Positions 6,731 to 15,186 of a stretch of 64,000 nt of DNA are shown in pieces. The notes below the pieces were generated by a model. It made no database searches and was not told the origin of the DNA. It was given only the letters and a program-made list of their open reading frames with translations. The DNA is taken from the NCBI RefSeq assembly GCF_000006945.2, contig NC_003197.2, positions 2,728,001 through 2,792,000 on the forward strand, read 5' to 3'. Within the stretch, counting starts at the first letter, position 1. Each line of letters begins with the position of its first letter. The translations under genes and the position numbers were made by a program. This DNA is from Salmonella enterica subsp. enterica serovar Typhimurium str. LT2. Lineage in GTDB: Bacteria; Pseudomonadota; Gammaproteobacteria; Enterobacterales; Enterobacteriaceae.

Positions 6731-9099
6731 GCCAGCCTCACTATGTAGTTAAATGCAATATTTTTAACCGTGGTTTCCGCATTACCGTCTGCGTCCACAA
6801 TAACGACGTGACCGTGTGGACCGATATACATGGTGTGCTCGTGTCCTCCGATATAAACTGTATGCGCATGGTCGCCAGCGGCCTGTGTCCATGCACCACC
6901 TCCAGGCTGAAATGAGGTGTGATTGGAGTCTCCCCAGTATGAATTGATATAACCGCCGAACTGGTGAGTATGGTTGCCCGTGGTATTGGTCGATTTCGTG
7001 CCGTAATCAAAAGATGAGGTAGATTTTGTCCCTAAGTCAGTATCCTGCGCCCGCGCGGTGTGCGAGTGCGATTTATTGCCGTCCATTTCTTGCGACAATA
7101 CGGCACGTCCACTGATGGGCTTACCCTTTATTGTCCAGCCTCTCATGTCAGGGATAACGCCGGACGGATACGCTATAGCCAGTAACGGGTAAGCAGATTT
7201 ATCGAAGGACTGCCCCTGCATCAGAGCGTAACCTGCCGGAGTAGCATCAGATGGCCATGCAATCGCCGCCCCTACTGGATGCGAATCCGGAGGTGGGTTT
7301 AGTGTGGTGTAAAGCATTGCCCATTCGGACCACTCAGCATCGGCGGTATCTCGATGGCTGCGAATATATGCGGGCGCTGGCGCACCATTTGTCCCGCTCC
7401 AGCCAATGAGGATTTCCCCATCACCGGTTCCGGTCAGACGTAAAATATTTCCGTATTGCGTCGGATAGCCATTGTTGTAGACCTCGCCCATTATCAGGCC
7501 GCCATCGCTGCCTCTTGTCGTGCCAGTCAGTGCCGGAAGCGCGCCGCGTGATGCAAGCCTGTTCGCTGCGACAGCCGTACCACCAGCAGGCAACGCACCA
7601 GCAGCCTTATCAATTGTGCTCCGTAAACCAACGTATTCGATAAGACCTTCAATGCTTTTTCCTGACAGCGCCGTCAGTGTATCGTCCAGCGGCTGCTTGC
7701 CCGCAATCATGTTAGTGATAGTGGTAGCAAAATTAGGATCGTTACCCAGCGCGTCAGCCAGTTCCTGCAGCGTATCCAGCGACTCAGGTACGGAACCGAC
7801 CAGTGCAGCAATCAGTTTACGAACAAACTCAGCGTTTGCAGTCTGAAGTCCCTTAGCGTCATCTGGCGGCGTCGGTGTGGTCGGCGTTCCAGTGAATACC
7901 GGACTGTCCAGCGGCGCTTTGGTCTGTACCTCGTCCATGACAGCATGGACCGCCTTTGGCGTGGCTGCCAGCGCTTCGCTGTCACTGTCCGTGGCGCTGC
8001 TTAACTTAACGATACCTTTTTTCGTCAGGCTGGCATCTTCCAGGGAAATCACGTCCGCGATGTCTTCTGCCCGTTTTGCGGCATCTTCTGCTCTGGTGGC
8101 TGCTGCTCCGGCAGCAGTACTGCTTTGCGCCGCCAGTGATGCGCTGGTATCAGATGCGGCGGCGTGATTGGATGCCTCCGATGCTGATGACGAGGCGGCT
8201 GTTGCGCTGGCCGCTGCTGTACTTGCTGACGTTGCAGCGTTTGTCTCAGATATTTTTGCTGCGGCTGCCGATGCGGCTGCCGCCTTTTCCGACGCTGCCG
8301 CCGCAGTGGCTGACGCACCTGCATCACCGGCACTGGAAGCCGCCTGCGTTTCTGACGTCTTCGCGGCGGTTTCGGATGCTCCGGCGCGCGCTGCTGATGT
8401 CTGCGCCGCCGTCGCGCTGGCGGCTGCGGCAGCAGCTGAATCGCCGGCGGCAGTACGGGAGACATCTGCATTCGCTTCAGATGTTTTCGCTGCGGCTGCC
8501 GATGCGGCTGCCGCCGTTCTGGCTGTGTCAGCCGACGCCGCGCTGGCTGATGCCTCCCCGGCTTTTGTGGTCGCCGTACCTGCGCTGCTCTCCGCAGATG
8601 CTGCGGATGAGGCTGCCTGTGTGGCTGATGCTTCTGCCGCTCCGGCTGCATTCACTGCTGCCGTGGCGCTTTCCGCTGCCTGACCTGCTGATGTCTGCGC
8701 CTGTTCAGATGCCTGCCCTGCGGCGGTGGCATTCCGCGATGCCTCCGATGCCTGGCGGGCAACTTCTTCCACCATCGCCTCAAAACGTCGCAGCGCCTCC
8801 GGGCGGACGTCGTCTTCCGTCATGGCCCCCAGAAAATCATTCAGGGTGCCCGGTTTTGAATCATCGTAGACCGTAATAACTCCGGCATGTGACGGGGGAT
8901 ACCCTTCCACCAGGAGCGTGACTGTGTACTGCCCCTGCTCCACATCCATGCTGTAGCGCCCGGCGTCATCCGGATTTTCCGATGCCACCGTATTCACGAC
9001 CACCGTCGTACTGGTCCGGCAGGCCTTCAGCTGAATGGTGCAGTTCTGTACCGGCGTTCCCGTACCATCTTTCAGTACGCCGGAAATAAGTACTGGCAT
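6727..9099 (-). CDS. Side tail fibre protein (Stf-like)
   Basis: 790 residues. Residues 1-130 are the prophage tail-fibre N domain that attaches to the virion. Residues of about 130-340 are an Ala/Ser/Thr-rich heptad region expected to be a long trimeric coiled coil. Next come fibre repeats (KGIVKLSSATDSDSEALAATP) and a C-terminal collar-like receptor domain (GYALMQGQSFDKSAYPLLAI). Near the tip are HSH, HTH, HAH, HEH and HGH motifs, like the metal-binding His-x-His needle of T4 gp37. It probably decides host surface binding together with J. Confidence 0.93.
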   Translation of the reverse strand: MPVLISGVLKDGTGTPVQNCTIQLKACRTSTTVVVNTVASENPDDAGRYSMDVEQGQYTVTLLVEGYPPSHAGVITVYDDSKPGTLNDFLGAMTEDDVRPEALRRFEAMVEEVARQASEASRNATAAGQASEQAQTSAGQAAESATAAVNAAGAAEASATQAASSAASAESSAGTATTKAGEASASAASADTARTAAAASAAAAKTSEANADVSRTAAGDSAAAAAASATAAQTSAARAGASETAAKTSETQAASSAGDAGASATAAAASEKAAAASAAAAKISETNAATSASTAAASATAASSSASEASNHAAASDTSASLAAQSSTAAGAAATRAEDAAKRAEDIADVISLEDASLTKKGIVKLSSATDSDSEALAATPKAVHAVMDEVQTKAPLDSPVFTGTPTTPTPPDDAKGLQTANAEFVRKLIAALVGSVPESLDTLQELADALGNDPNFATTITNMIAGKQPLDDTLTALSGKSIEGLIEYVGLRSTIDKAAGALPAGGTAVAANRLASRGALPALTGTTRGSDGGLIMGEVYNNGYPTQYGNILRLTGTGDGEILIGWSGTNGAPAPAYIRSHRDTADAEWSEWAMLYTTLNPPPDSHPVGAAIAWPSDATPAGYALMQGQSFDKSAYPLLAIAYPSGVIPDMRGWTIKGKPISGRAVLSQEMDGNKSHSHTARAQDTDLGTKSTSSFDYGTKSTNTTGNHTHQFGGYINSYWGDSNHTSFQPGGGAWTQAAGDHAHTVYIGGHEHTMYIGPHGHVVIVDADGNAETTVKNIAFNYIVRLA

Positions 9100-9110
9100 A
9101 TTGCCTCCAT

Positions 9111-9135
9111 AAAAAAGCCCGCCCGCAGGCAGGCT
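9111..9135 (-). terminator. Hairpin with T-run between the 80-aa gene and the tail fibre
   Basis: On the minus strand AGCCTGCC-TGC-GGGCGGGCT is followed by TTTTTT. It resembles an intrinsic terminator that an antitermination-modified polymerase must read through; it may also stabilise mRNA ends. Confidence 0.6.
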
Positions 9136-9152
9136 TCAGATTCATTCACATC

Positions 9153-9395
9153 TCAGCACTGATTATCCGGGTCACGTAAATATGCCGGCAGCGAACACTG
9201 GACGCTCCGCGTGATTATTTGTCCCTTTGCCTCGCGGTGCTGTTTCTGCCCGCGGTCAGTACCGGTATAAATCCGGGTCTGGTTTTCAATATTGCTGTTA
9301 CCGCTTCCTCTTCCGTTATCGGCAACGGCAGCGGTGGAAAATAAAACGGACAGGGAAACCCCTGCCGCCAGCGAAATTACGCGCGACATAGTCAT
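9153..9395 (-). CDS. Small exported protein of unknown function
   Basis: 80 residues with AAGGAACAG upstream of ATG 9395. Residues 1-25 form a signal peptide with an Ala-Val-Ala cleavage site (STAAVA|DNGRG). The mature part of about 55 residues is polar, with two cysteines (VQCSLPAYLRDPDNQC) that could form a disulphide. It sits downstream of J, where lambda has the outer-membrane protein gene lom, and could likewise act at the lysogen surface. I do not recognise the family. It is followed by a terminator-like hairpin. Confidence 0.65.
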   Translation of the reverse strand: MTMSRVISLAAGVSLSVLFSTAAVADNGRGSGNSNIENQTRIYTGTDRGQKQHREAKGQIITRSVQCSLPAYLRDPDNQC

Positions 9396-9433
9396 ATCTG
9401 TTCCTTGTTAAACGAAAGAGACCGGAAATCCGG

Positions 9434-12400
9434 TCAGTTTGTGAAGTTGTTCCCCGACCGGGAAACCATCACCAGCGGCCAGACGGAAGCAGACGTGGTG
9501 TACTGCCCACGAACCCTCAGAGAAACGCTGATATCCACGACAGGTGAAGTGGTGTAGACCGAAAAGACAACGGTCTGATACATGGCCGGAAGCCCTGCGG
9601 TATACGGGATAACCTCCGCCGTTTTCACCTGGCCGTTAATATTTATCGTGACGGTGATGGCACCGGAGCCACCGTTACGCTCACAGTTAGCCATCACCGT
9701 GATGGTTTTCCCTATCTGATAGGTGGCGCTGTCGGTATACCGTGTTGAGGTGCTGCGTTCGTCGTTCGTCTCCCTGATGCTCACGCCCTGCATGACTTTT
9801 GAGCCGCAGATATCACCGACAAACTCTCTTGCTTCTATCACGCCAGAAAACTTACCGGAGGTGGCATTGATTTCTCCCGTAAACGAGCCAGATACAGCGT
9901 TGATATGCCCGCTGATATCCGCATTTTTCGCAGTCAGCTTTCCATCCGGCGTCAGGGAAAATGCCGGAGGATTCCCGCCACTGGTAATGGTCGGCGCGCT
10001 CAGATATTTCAGGAACGCCTCATTCATGATTATCTGGTCGCCCTGCATGACGAATCCGGGCGTCTCGTTTCCGTTTGCCGGGTTAATATAAGCAATGCGA
10101 TCCGCCGCCACCAGGAACTGGCTTATCTTCCCGTCAGGCATGTCTTCCATGCTCAGTCCAAGTCCGGCCACATAATATTTGCCGTCTTTGGTCTGCTCTA
10201 TTTTGACGCCCCACATGGCGTTCCATTTATCGTTAGCATCCTGCCACTCCTTCGAAAACTGCTGCAGTTTGCTGGCGTTATCCTCCGTCAGTTCCACCTT
10301 CTCCAGCAGTTCCTTACCCAGGTGACTTTCAGTTATCTGCCCTTTGAAAAAATCCAGATAGCCTGCGGCATCGTTGCTGGCCTGCCCGGTCGCCTCCACG
10401 AATGCGGATTTACCGACCTGATTTACCGCCCGGATATAAAAATAGTAATCCCTGCCGGGCCTGATATTCACACTGGCCGCTATCCAGTACAGCGCCGTTC
10501 CCAGATATCGTGCGGCGTTTTCCACCTGATGGATATCCGTAATCTGCGCGTCTGAAAACCAGAACTCATACTGCACCGTCGGGTCGTATACCGCCTGACG
10601 CGGTGTGGCTGTAATCTGGAAATAGCCAGGGGTGAGTTCGATAAATGATGGTGCCGCCGGCGCGGAGATGCTGAACTGTGTGCTGGCCGGGTCTCCCTGT
10701 TGTCCCTGGCTGTTCACCGCCCTGACGGACAGGGTGTAGCGCCCCGGCGTCAGCCCCCGGAACCGGTACTGCGTATCCGGCGTTCCTGCGCTGCTTACCA
10801 GCCGGTCACTGCCATCTTCCGCCGCCACGTTCAGGCGCAAAGAAAACGAGGCGCCCTTAACGACTCGCGGTGTGTCCCAGCGCGCCAGTACCTGATACTG
10901 TCCCTCCTCCGCCAGAATTTCTGTGGTCAGATGCTGTATCGCCGGGGGAACGGTGCCGTGAATCGTTCCGGGTTGCGGATCGAATGATGCCCCGTTGTCC
11001 ACGATGGACTCTTTTTCCGGCACATGCTGTACGGCGGTGATGGCATACGTTCCGTCGTCGTTTTCCCGGACAGCCACACACCGGAAGAGACGCTGGCGCA
11101 GCGACGGCAGTTTCAGCCCCCAGACGCTGTATTCCGCCACGCCGTCCGGTATCCGGCTGACCTGAACCTGCACACCGTCGGTAACAGACTGCACGTCCAC
11201 GCTGACCGGCAAGCCTTCGCCATCCATCAGGCTTATCAGCGTGGTGCCGGACGACGGCAGGGTAATCTCCCTGTCAAGGGTCAGAATGCGGCGGGCGCGG
11301 TCAACGGACAGAATCCGCCCGCCCAGGCTGATGCCGGCATAATCCTCGTCGCAAACCTCAATCACATCACCGGGAACGTGGCGCAGCCCCTCCGCACCCA
11401 CACTAAAATCAACCGTCTGGGTTTCCAGCAGCTCCGTTTTTATCAGCCACAGCCCGGCGCGGTGCGCCTGCCCGCGACTGGTACAGCCAAACGCATCCAT
11501 TTTTACCAGATTGCGTCCGTAGTGACTGATGGCGACCGTGTCTTCCACCAGTTCCGTGGATGTCTGCCAGCCATTATCAGGGTCGATCCAGTTCACCTCT
11601 ACCGCATTATGGCGGTCCTTCCGCGCACTGAAGCTGTAACGGAACGGTGTGCCCTCATCCGGCATTACCACATTGCTGCGGGTATAGGTCCAGACTGTAT
11701 CCGAGGGCCTGTCCTGCACGAAGGTCATCATCTGCCCGTTCCACACCGGCATACAACGCATGGCGGAGCAGAAGTCGGTCAGCACATCCCACGCCTTACG
11801 CTGCTGTGCCAGATACGCATTAAAGGTCATACGCGGCTCTGTCCCGCCGAATCCGTCAGGGACCATCTGGTCGCAGTACTGGCCTATTGCATACAGCGCC
11901 CACCTGTCCACGTCCGCCGCGCCGATTCGCTGTCCCATGCCATAACGGGGATGTGTCAGCACATCCCAGAGACACCACGCCGGATTATTGCTGTATGCAG
12001 GCTTGAACGTGCCGTCCCAGATGCCGCTGTAGGTTCGCGCTACCGGATCGTAATTCGACGGCACATGAATAATCCGCCCGAAAAAATGGTAATTTCGCGT
12101 CACCTGCTGGCTGCCGAACTGCTCAGACTCCACCTGCAGGCCAATTACGGCGGTGTTGGGATAGCGCTGCCGGACATCAATAATCTCGGTATACGACGAC
12201 CAGACCGTGTTGTTCTGTAACTGGTCAGTGGTACTGTCTGCCGTCACACGTACCATCCGGATACCAAATGGCCGGGGAGGGAGATTATCCACTATCACCG
12301 AGGCCAGATACTGTGTGGTTGTTTTCCCGGTAATCGTAATCTCTTTTTCCACCACCCACTGACCATAGCGCTCAAGATGGATTTGCAGCCTGACCGATGT

Positions 12401-12796
12401 CGGATTGCGGTCGCCCTTGCTGTTGGCCTCCACCAGTGACTGCACGCCGAACGTAAAACGCAGGCGGTCAATATTTGCAGCCGTGATGGTTCTGGTCACC
12501 GGATTGTCGTATTTGACCTGTACACCAAGCACCGTCTCGGCGCCGGACGATTCAAATCCCTCCAGCGGGGTCTGTTCCTGCTCACCGACGCGGTATACCA
12601 CCTTCACGCCGTGGATATTCGTGTTACCGTCGCGGTCCACCACCGGCGTCTGGTTTACCAGAACACTTTGCAGACCGTTCACCGGGCCTTCTATCGGTCC
12701 CTCGCTGATGGCATCGATGACGCTCAGCAGCTGCGTGGATTTAAGGTTATCCGGTGCCTCGCGGGGCGTATGCCCTTTTCCGCCGCCCTTTCCCAT
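9434..12796 (-). CDS. J: Tail tip host-specificity protein J
   Basis: 1120 residues, similar in size and sequence to lambda J (1132), the central tail-tip fibre that binds the outer-membrane receptor and opens the way for DNA ejection. The N-terminal start MGKGGGKGHTPREAPDNL and the phage tip-attachment blocks (ISEGPIEGPVNGLQSVLVNQ) are conserved. The middle has fibronectin type III-like repeats (about 620-820). The last 150 residues, which select the receptor in lambda, diverge. A GC hairpin with T-run separates it from gene I. Confidence 0.97.
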   Translation of the reverse strand: MGKGGGKGHTPREAPDNLKSTQLLSVIDAISEGPIEGPVNGLQSVLVNQTPVVDRDGNTNIHGVKVVYRVGEQEQTPLEGFESSGAETVLGVQVKYDNPVTRTITAANIDRLRFTFGVQSLVEANSKGDRNPTSVRLQIHLERYGQWVVEKEITITGKTTTQYLASVIVDNLPPRPFGIRMVRVTADSTTDQLQNNTVWSSYTEIIDVRQRYPNTAVIGLQVESEQFGSQQVTRNYHFFGRIIHVPSNYDPVARTYSGIWDGTFKPAYSNNPAWCLWDVLTHPRYGMGQRIGAADVDRWALYAIGQYCDQMVPDGFGGTEPRMTFNAYLAQQRKAWDVLTDFCSAMRCMPVWNGQMMTFVQDRPSDTVWTYTRSNVVMPDEGTPFRYSFSARKDRHNAVEVNWIDPDNGWQTSTELVEDTVAISHYGRNLVKMDAFGCTSRGQAHRAGLWLIKTELLETQTVDFSVGAEGLRHVPGDVIEVCDEDYAGISLGGRILSVDRARRILTLDREITLPSSGTTLISLMDGEGLPVSVDVQSVTDGVQVQVSRIPDGVAEYSVWGLKLPSLRQRLFRCVAVRENDDGTYAITAVQHVPEKESIVDNGASFDPQPGTIHGTVPPAIQHLTTEILAEEGQYQVLARWDTPRVVKGASFSLRLNVAAEDGSDRLVSSAGTPDTQYRFRGLTPGRYTLSVRAVNSQGQQGDPASTQFSISAPAAPSFIELTPGYFQITATPRQAVYDPTVQYEFWFSDAQITDIHQVENAARYLGTALYWIAASVNIRPGRDYYFYIRAVNQVGKSAFVEATGQASNDAAGYLDFFKGQITESHLGKELLEKVELTEDNASKLQQFSKEWQDANDKWNAMWGVKIEQTKDGKYYVAGLGLSMEDMPDGKISQFLVAADRIAYINPANGNETPGFVMQGDQIIMNEAFLKYLSAPTITSGGNPPAFSLTPDGKLTAKNADISGHINAVSGSFTGEINATSGKFSGVIEAREFVGDICGSKVMQGVSIRETNDERSTSTRYTDSATYQIGKTITVMANCERNGGSGAITVTININGQVKTAEVIPYTAGLPAMYQTVVFSVYTTSPVVDISVSLRVRGQYTTSASVWPLVMVSRSGNNFTN

Positions 12797-12814
12797 TTAT
12801 TACCCCGTAAAACG

Positions 12815-12836
12815 ACAAAACCGCCCGGAGGCGGTT
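12815..12836 (-). terminator. Hairpin between I and J
   Basis: On the minus strand AACCGCC-TCCG-GGCGGTT is followed by TTGTCGTTTT. It is a terminator-like hairpin inside the late operon. Confidence 0.5.
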
Positions 12837-12857
12837 CTGTCTGAATCTGTTCTGTTG

Positions 12858-13505
12858 TCAGCGGCCAATCACCACAACCTGACCACCATCTCCTTCATCA
12901 GCGGTACTGACTTCCTGGGAAATCACGCGTGACCCCACCTGCATCTCGCCGTACAGCACCGGCAACGTGTTACCGTTGGCAACCATATTATCCAGCGACG
13001 AGAAATACGTGTTCTGCCTGCCGTTATCGGTCTGCCTCATTTCGGACATTTTAGGTTTTGGTGCCAGCATCTGCGCCACACCGCCCAGAACCATCGACGC
13101 CCCGGTCATATACATACCGGATACCGCCGCCGCTCCCAGCCAGCCTGCCGGGTTCCACCAGGCAACGGCAATCAGCGCCGCACCAAGCACCGCCTGAAAC
13201 ACCCCGCCAGATTTGGCCCCGCCCAGACGCGGCACAATATGAATCACCGCGCCAGGCGGCAGCGGGTCATGCAGGCTGGTTGTCAGGGTATCAGCCGTAA
13301 CATCGTCTCCGGCTATGCGTACCTGATACCAGCCGTCGTTCAGTTTCTGCCGGAGACCGGGCAACTGTACCGCCAGTGCCCGGACAGCTTCAGCACCACT
13401 GGCTACCTGCAGGCTGACGCGGCGGCAAAATCGTTGCAGATCCCCGTAAAGGCAGATGCGCGCCATGCCCGGTGTCGCCAGATGGAGTGCGTGCGTCGTT
13501 GCCAT
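12858..13505 (-). CDS. I: Tail assembly protein I
   Basis: 215 residues, clear homologue of lambda gpI, needed for assembly of the tail tip but not found in the finished virion. The N-terminal half is a ubiquitin-like/TIGR-type beta-grasp region (MARICLYGDLQRFCRRVSLQ). The middle holds a hydrophobic glycine-rich stretch (AVLGAALIAVAWWNPAGWLG), and the C-terminus is the conserved block ending DEGDGGQVVVIGR. The gene start lies 103 bases inside gene K, the same overlapping arrangement as in lambda. Confidence 0.95.
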   Translation of the reverse strand: MATTHALHLATPGMARICLYGDLQRFCRRVSLQVASGAEAVRALAVQLPGLRQKLNDGWYQVRIAGDDVTADTLTTSLHDPLPPGAVIHIVPRLGGAKSGGVFQAVLGAALIAVAWWNPAGWLGAAAVSGMYMTGASMVLGGVAQMLAPKPKMSEMRQTDNGRQNTYFSSLDNMVANGNTLPVLYGEMQVGSRVISQEVSTADEGDGGQVVVIGR

Positions 13506-14140
13506 TTGTCGGTATACCTCTCACGTTTACTCAGTTGTTCAGGAATATGGTGCAGCAGCTCTCCGTCGCCGCAGTAAATCGCTGCGTGGTTCGGAACGGA
13601 GGAGCCAAAGCAGCAAATCAACACGTCGCCGGGCTGCGCACTGGCTGCGCTGACACGGTAAAACCCCGTCGTCTCCAGATTATCCAGATAGAGATTGTCA
13701 CCATGCCGCCACCAGTCGTCGTCCCGGTGAAAATCCGGCATATCAATCCCCGCCAGATGATAGGCATCACGGAACAGCGTGTAACAGTCAAAAACCCCAT
13801 GTTTATAATGCCGTCCGGTCAGGTGTGGCACACAGCGGAATTTATGTACCTGGCCGGCGCATACCAGCCACCACGGCAGGTCGCTTTGAACCTGCAGCCT
13901 GCGGTCCACATCGCTCAGATACGGCTGGCCGCCAGGATGGCTGTGAACCAGCGCCACAATATCCCCCTGCGTTTCAGCCCTCAGCCAGTCCTCCGGCGCC
14001 ATACGGAAATAATCCTCCGGCGCGGCAGAAATATTCACACAGGGGAGATACCGTTCTCCCGCCTGTGTTCTCACCACGAAGCCGCACGACTCCGCAGGCG
14101 CACACCGTCGGGCGTGCGCCAGAATATCCTGTTCTTTCAT
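13403..14140 (-). CDS. K: Tail tip peptidase K (JAMM + NlpC/P60)
   Basis: 245 residues with two enzymatic domains, as in lambda gpK. Residues 1-100 are a JAB/MPN metalloprotease-like domain with the HSHPGG metal motif and a following Asp. Residues of about 110-235 are an NlpC/P60 peptidoglycan endopeptidase with Cys (GVFDCYTLF) and His (VPNHAAIYCGDG). The protein probably trims or remodels the tip or cuts peptidoglycan at DNA entry. Its 3' end overlaps gene I. Confidence 0.95.
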   Translation of the reverse strand: MKEQDILAHARRCAPAESCGFVVRTQAGERYLPCVNISAAPEDYFRMAPEDWLRAETQGDIVALVHSHPGGQPYLSDVDRRLQVQSDLPWWLVCAGQVHKFRCVPHLTGRHYKHGVFDCYTLFRDAYHLAGIDMPDFHRDDDWWRHGDNLYLDNLETTGFYRVSAASAQPGDVLICCFGSSVPNHAAIYCGDGELLHHIPEQLSKRERYTDKWQRRTHSIWRHRAWRASAFTGICNDFAAASACR

Positions 14141-14146
14141 GATGAT

Positions 14147-14848
14147 TTACTGTGAAAGTTTATTAATGGAGAGGAAACCGCCAAAGTTTCCGGTATTGTT
14201 ACGCAGGGCGCATCCCCGGGCGCAGCGGCTGCAGGCATCTTTTGCCGGATCGGCGGTAGGGTTATCAAATTCATCTGCGACAGCTGGTCCCGTATAACCG
14301 CATTCGTCAGAGCGGTATATCCATGTACAGGTATTGGCCAGCATAATTCGCCCGGGGAAGACACATCCGTCCGTTTCAGTCGGTGTTGCCAGGACAAATG
14401 TCGCACTTACCGCCGTCAGATCACTGCACTGCTCGATCACCCATCGGCTTACGGATTCCTGCTCCGGGTCAGCCTCCTGGTTGCCGTTTTGAAAATTCAC
14501 GGCATCGAGAAACCGGGCATATACTATCCTGCGGATGACCGTCGCCCCAACCAGGCTATGCAAATCCTCCACCATTCCGGTCACCATACCGTAAAGATTG
14601 GATACCTTCAGTGACGGGCGCGCAGCTGCGCCTTTGCCGTTCATTTCAAATCCGCAACCGTCTACAGGATAAACGTCATATTTCCGTCCCTGCCAGGTAA
14701 CCGCCTCCCCCTTTTCATTTGCCTCGTTACAAAAAAAATAACGATCACCGCCAGACTGTGTCAGATCGATTTCCCACAAAGTGATCCTGGCGGACTGCGC
14801 CAGTTTAGCGGATTCGTTCAGCGTATCCTGCGAAATGTCCTGCATCAC
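14147..14848 (-). CDS. L: Minor tail protein L (iron-sulphur tail tip protein)
   Basis: 233 residues, homologue of lambda gpL (232). The C-terminal domain has cysteines at about 174, 183, 206 and 213 (CTW, ECG, CSRC, GCA), matching the four that hold a [4Fe-4S] cluster in the lambda tail tip. The N-terminal domain is the tip-scaffold fold that contacts M and K. Gene L is followed by K after a 6-base gap. Confidence 0.95.
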   Translation of the reverse strand: MMQDISQDTLNESAKLAQSARITLWEIDLTQSGGDRYFFCNEANEKGEAVTWQGRKYDVYPVDGCGFEMNGKGAAARPSLKVSNLYGMVTGMVEDLHSLVGATVIRRIVYARFLDAVNFQNGNQEADPEQESVSRWVIEQCSDLTAVSATFVLATPTETDGCVFPGRIMLANTCTWIYRSDECGYTGPAVADEFDNPTADPAKDACSRCARGCALRNNTGNFGGFLSINKLSQ

Positions 14849-14854
14849 TCCTCC

Positions 14855-15184
14855 TCAGATAACAACCTGTTCAAAAGTCGTGGTCACAGTCACCCAAAGA
14901 GAGCCAACGTTAATCGACCATTTGCGGCAAATCACCCGAATTTGTGTCCAGGTATAAGGCGGCGTCCAGAGAAAGGATTTCACTCCACCGTGGCGGGATA
15001 AAAATGCCTCAAGGTTCTGATGTTCTCCCTTACGAATCCGGACCGTTACGTTATACTTCGCCAGATGGTTGTTCAGCCCGGCTGGACGCCGTTGTTCATA
15101 CCCGTCACCCAGTTTTATGGAGGTGACTTTTGGTTCTGATTCCACTGTCATATCAGGGCGGATCTTCCAGTTAAATGTTTCCAT
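14855..15184 (-). CDS. M: Minor tail protein M
   Basis: 109 residues, the same length as lambda gpM. It opens METFNWKIRPDMTVESEPKV and contains the conserved YEQRRPAGLN block. It forms the first ring of the tail tip beneath the tape measure, linking the tube to L. The start lies two bases after the stop of H, so the two genes are probably coupled. Confidence 0.95.
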   Translation of the reverse strand: METFNWKIRPDMTVESEPKVTSIKLGDGYEQRRPAGLNNHLAKYNVTVRIRKGEHQNLEAFLSRHGGVKSFLWTPPYTWTQIRVICRKWSINVGSLWVTVTTTFEQVVI

Positions 15185-15186
15185 TG

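Noticed and set aside
8049..8876. Long open frames opposite the Ala-rich tail-fibre coiled coil on both strands
   Set aside because: They are Arg/Leu/Pro- or Ala-rich shadows of a GC-rich repetitive gene, without ribosome sites or family matches.
11024..12220. A 398-codon plus-strand frame opposite J
   Set aside because: It lies wholly antisense to a well-identified lambda-like J gene and has no recognisable domain.
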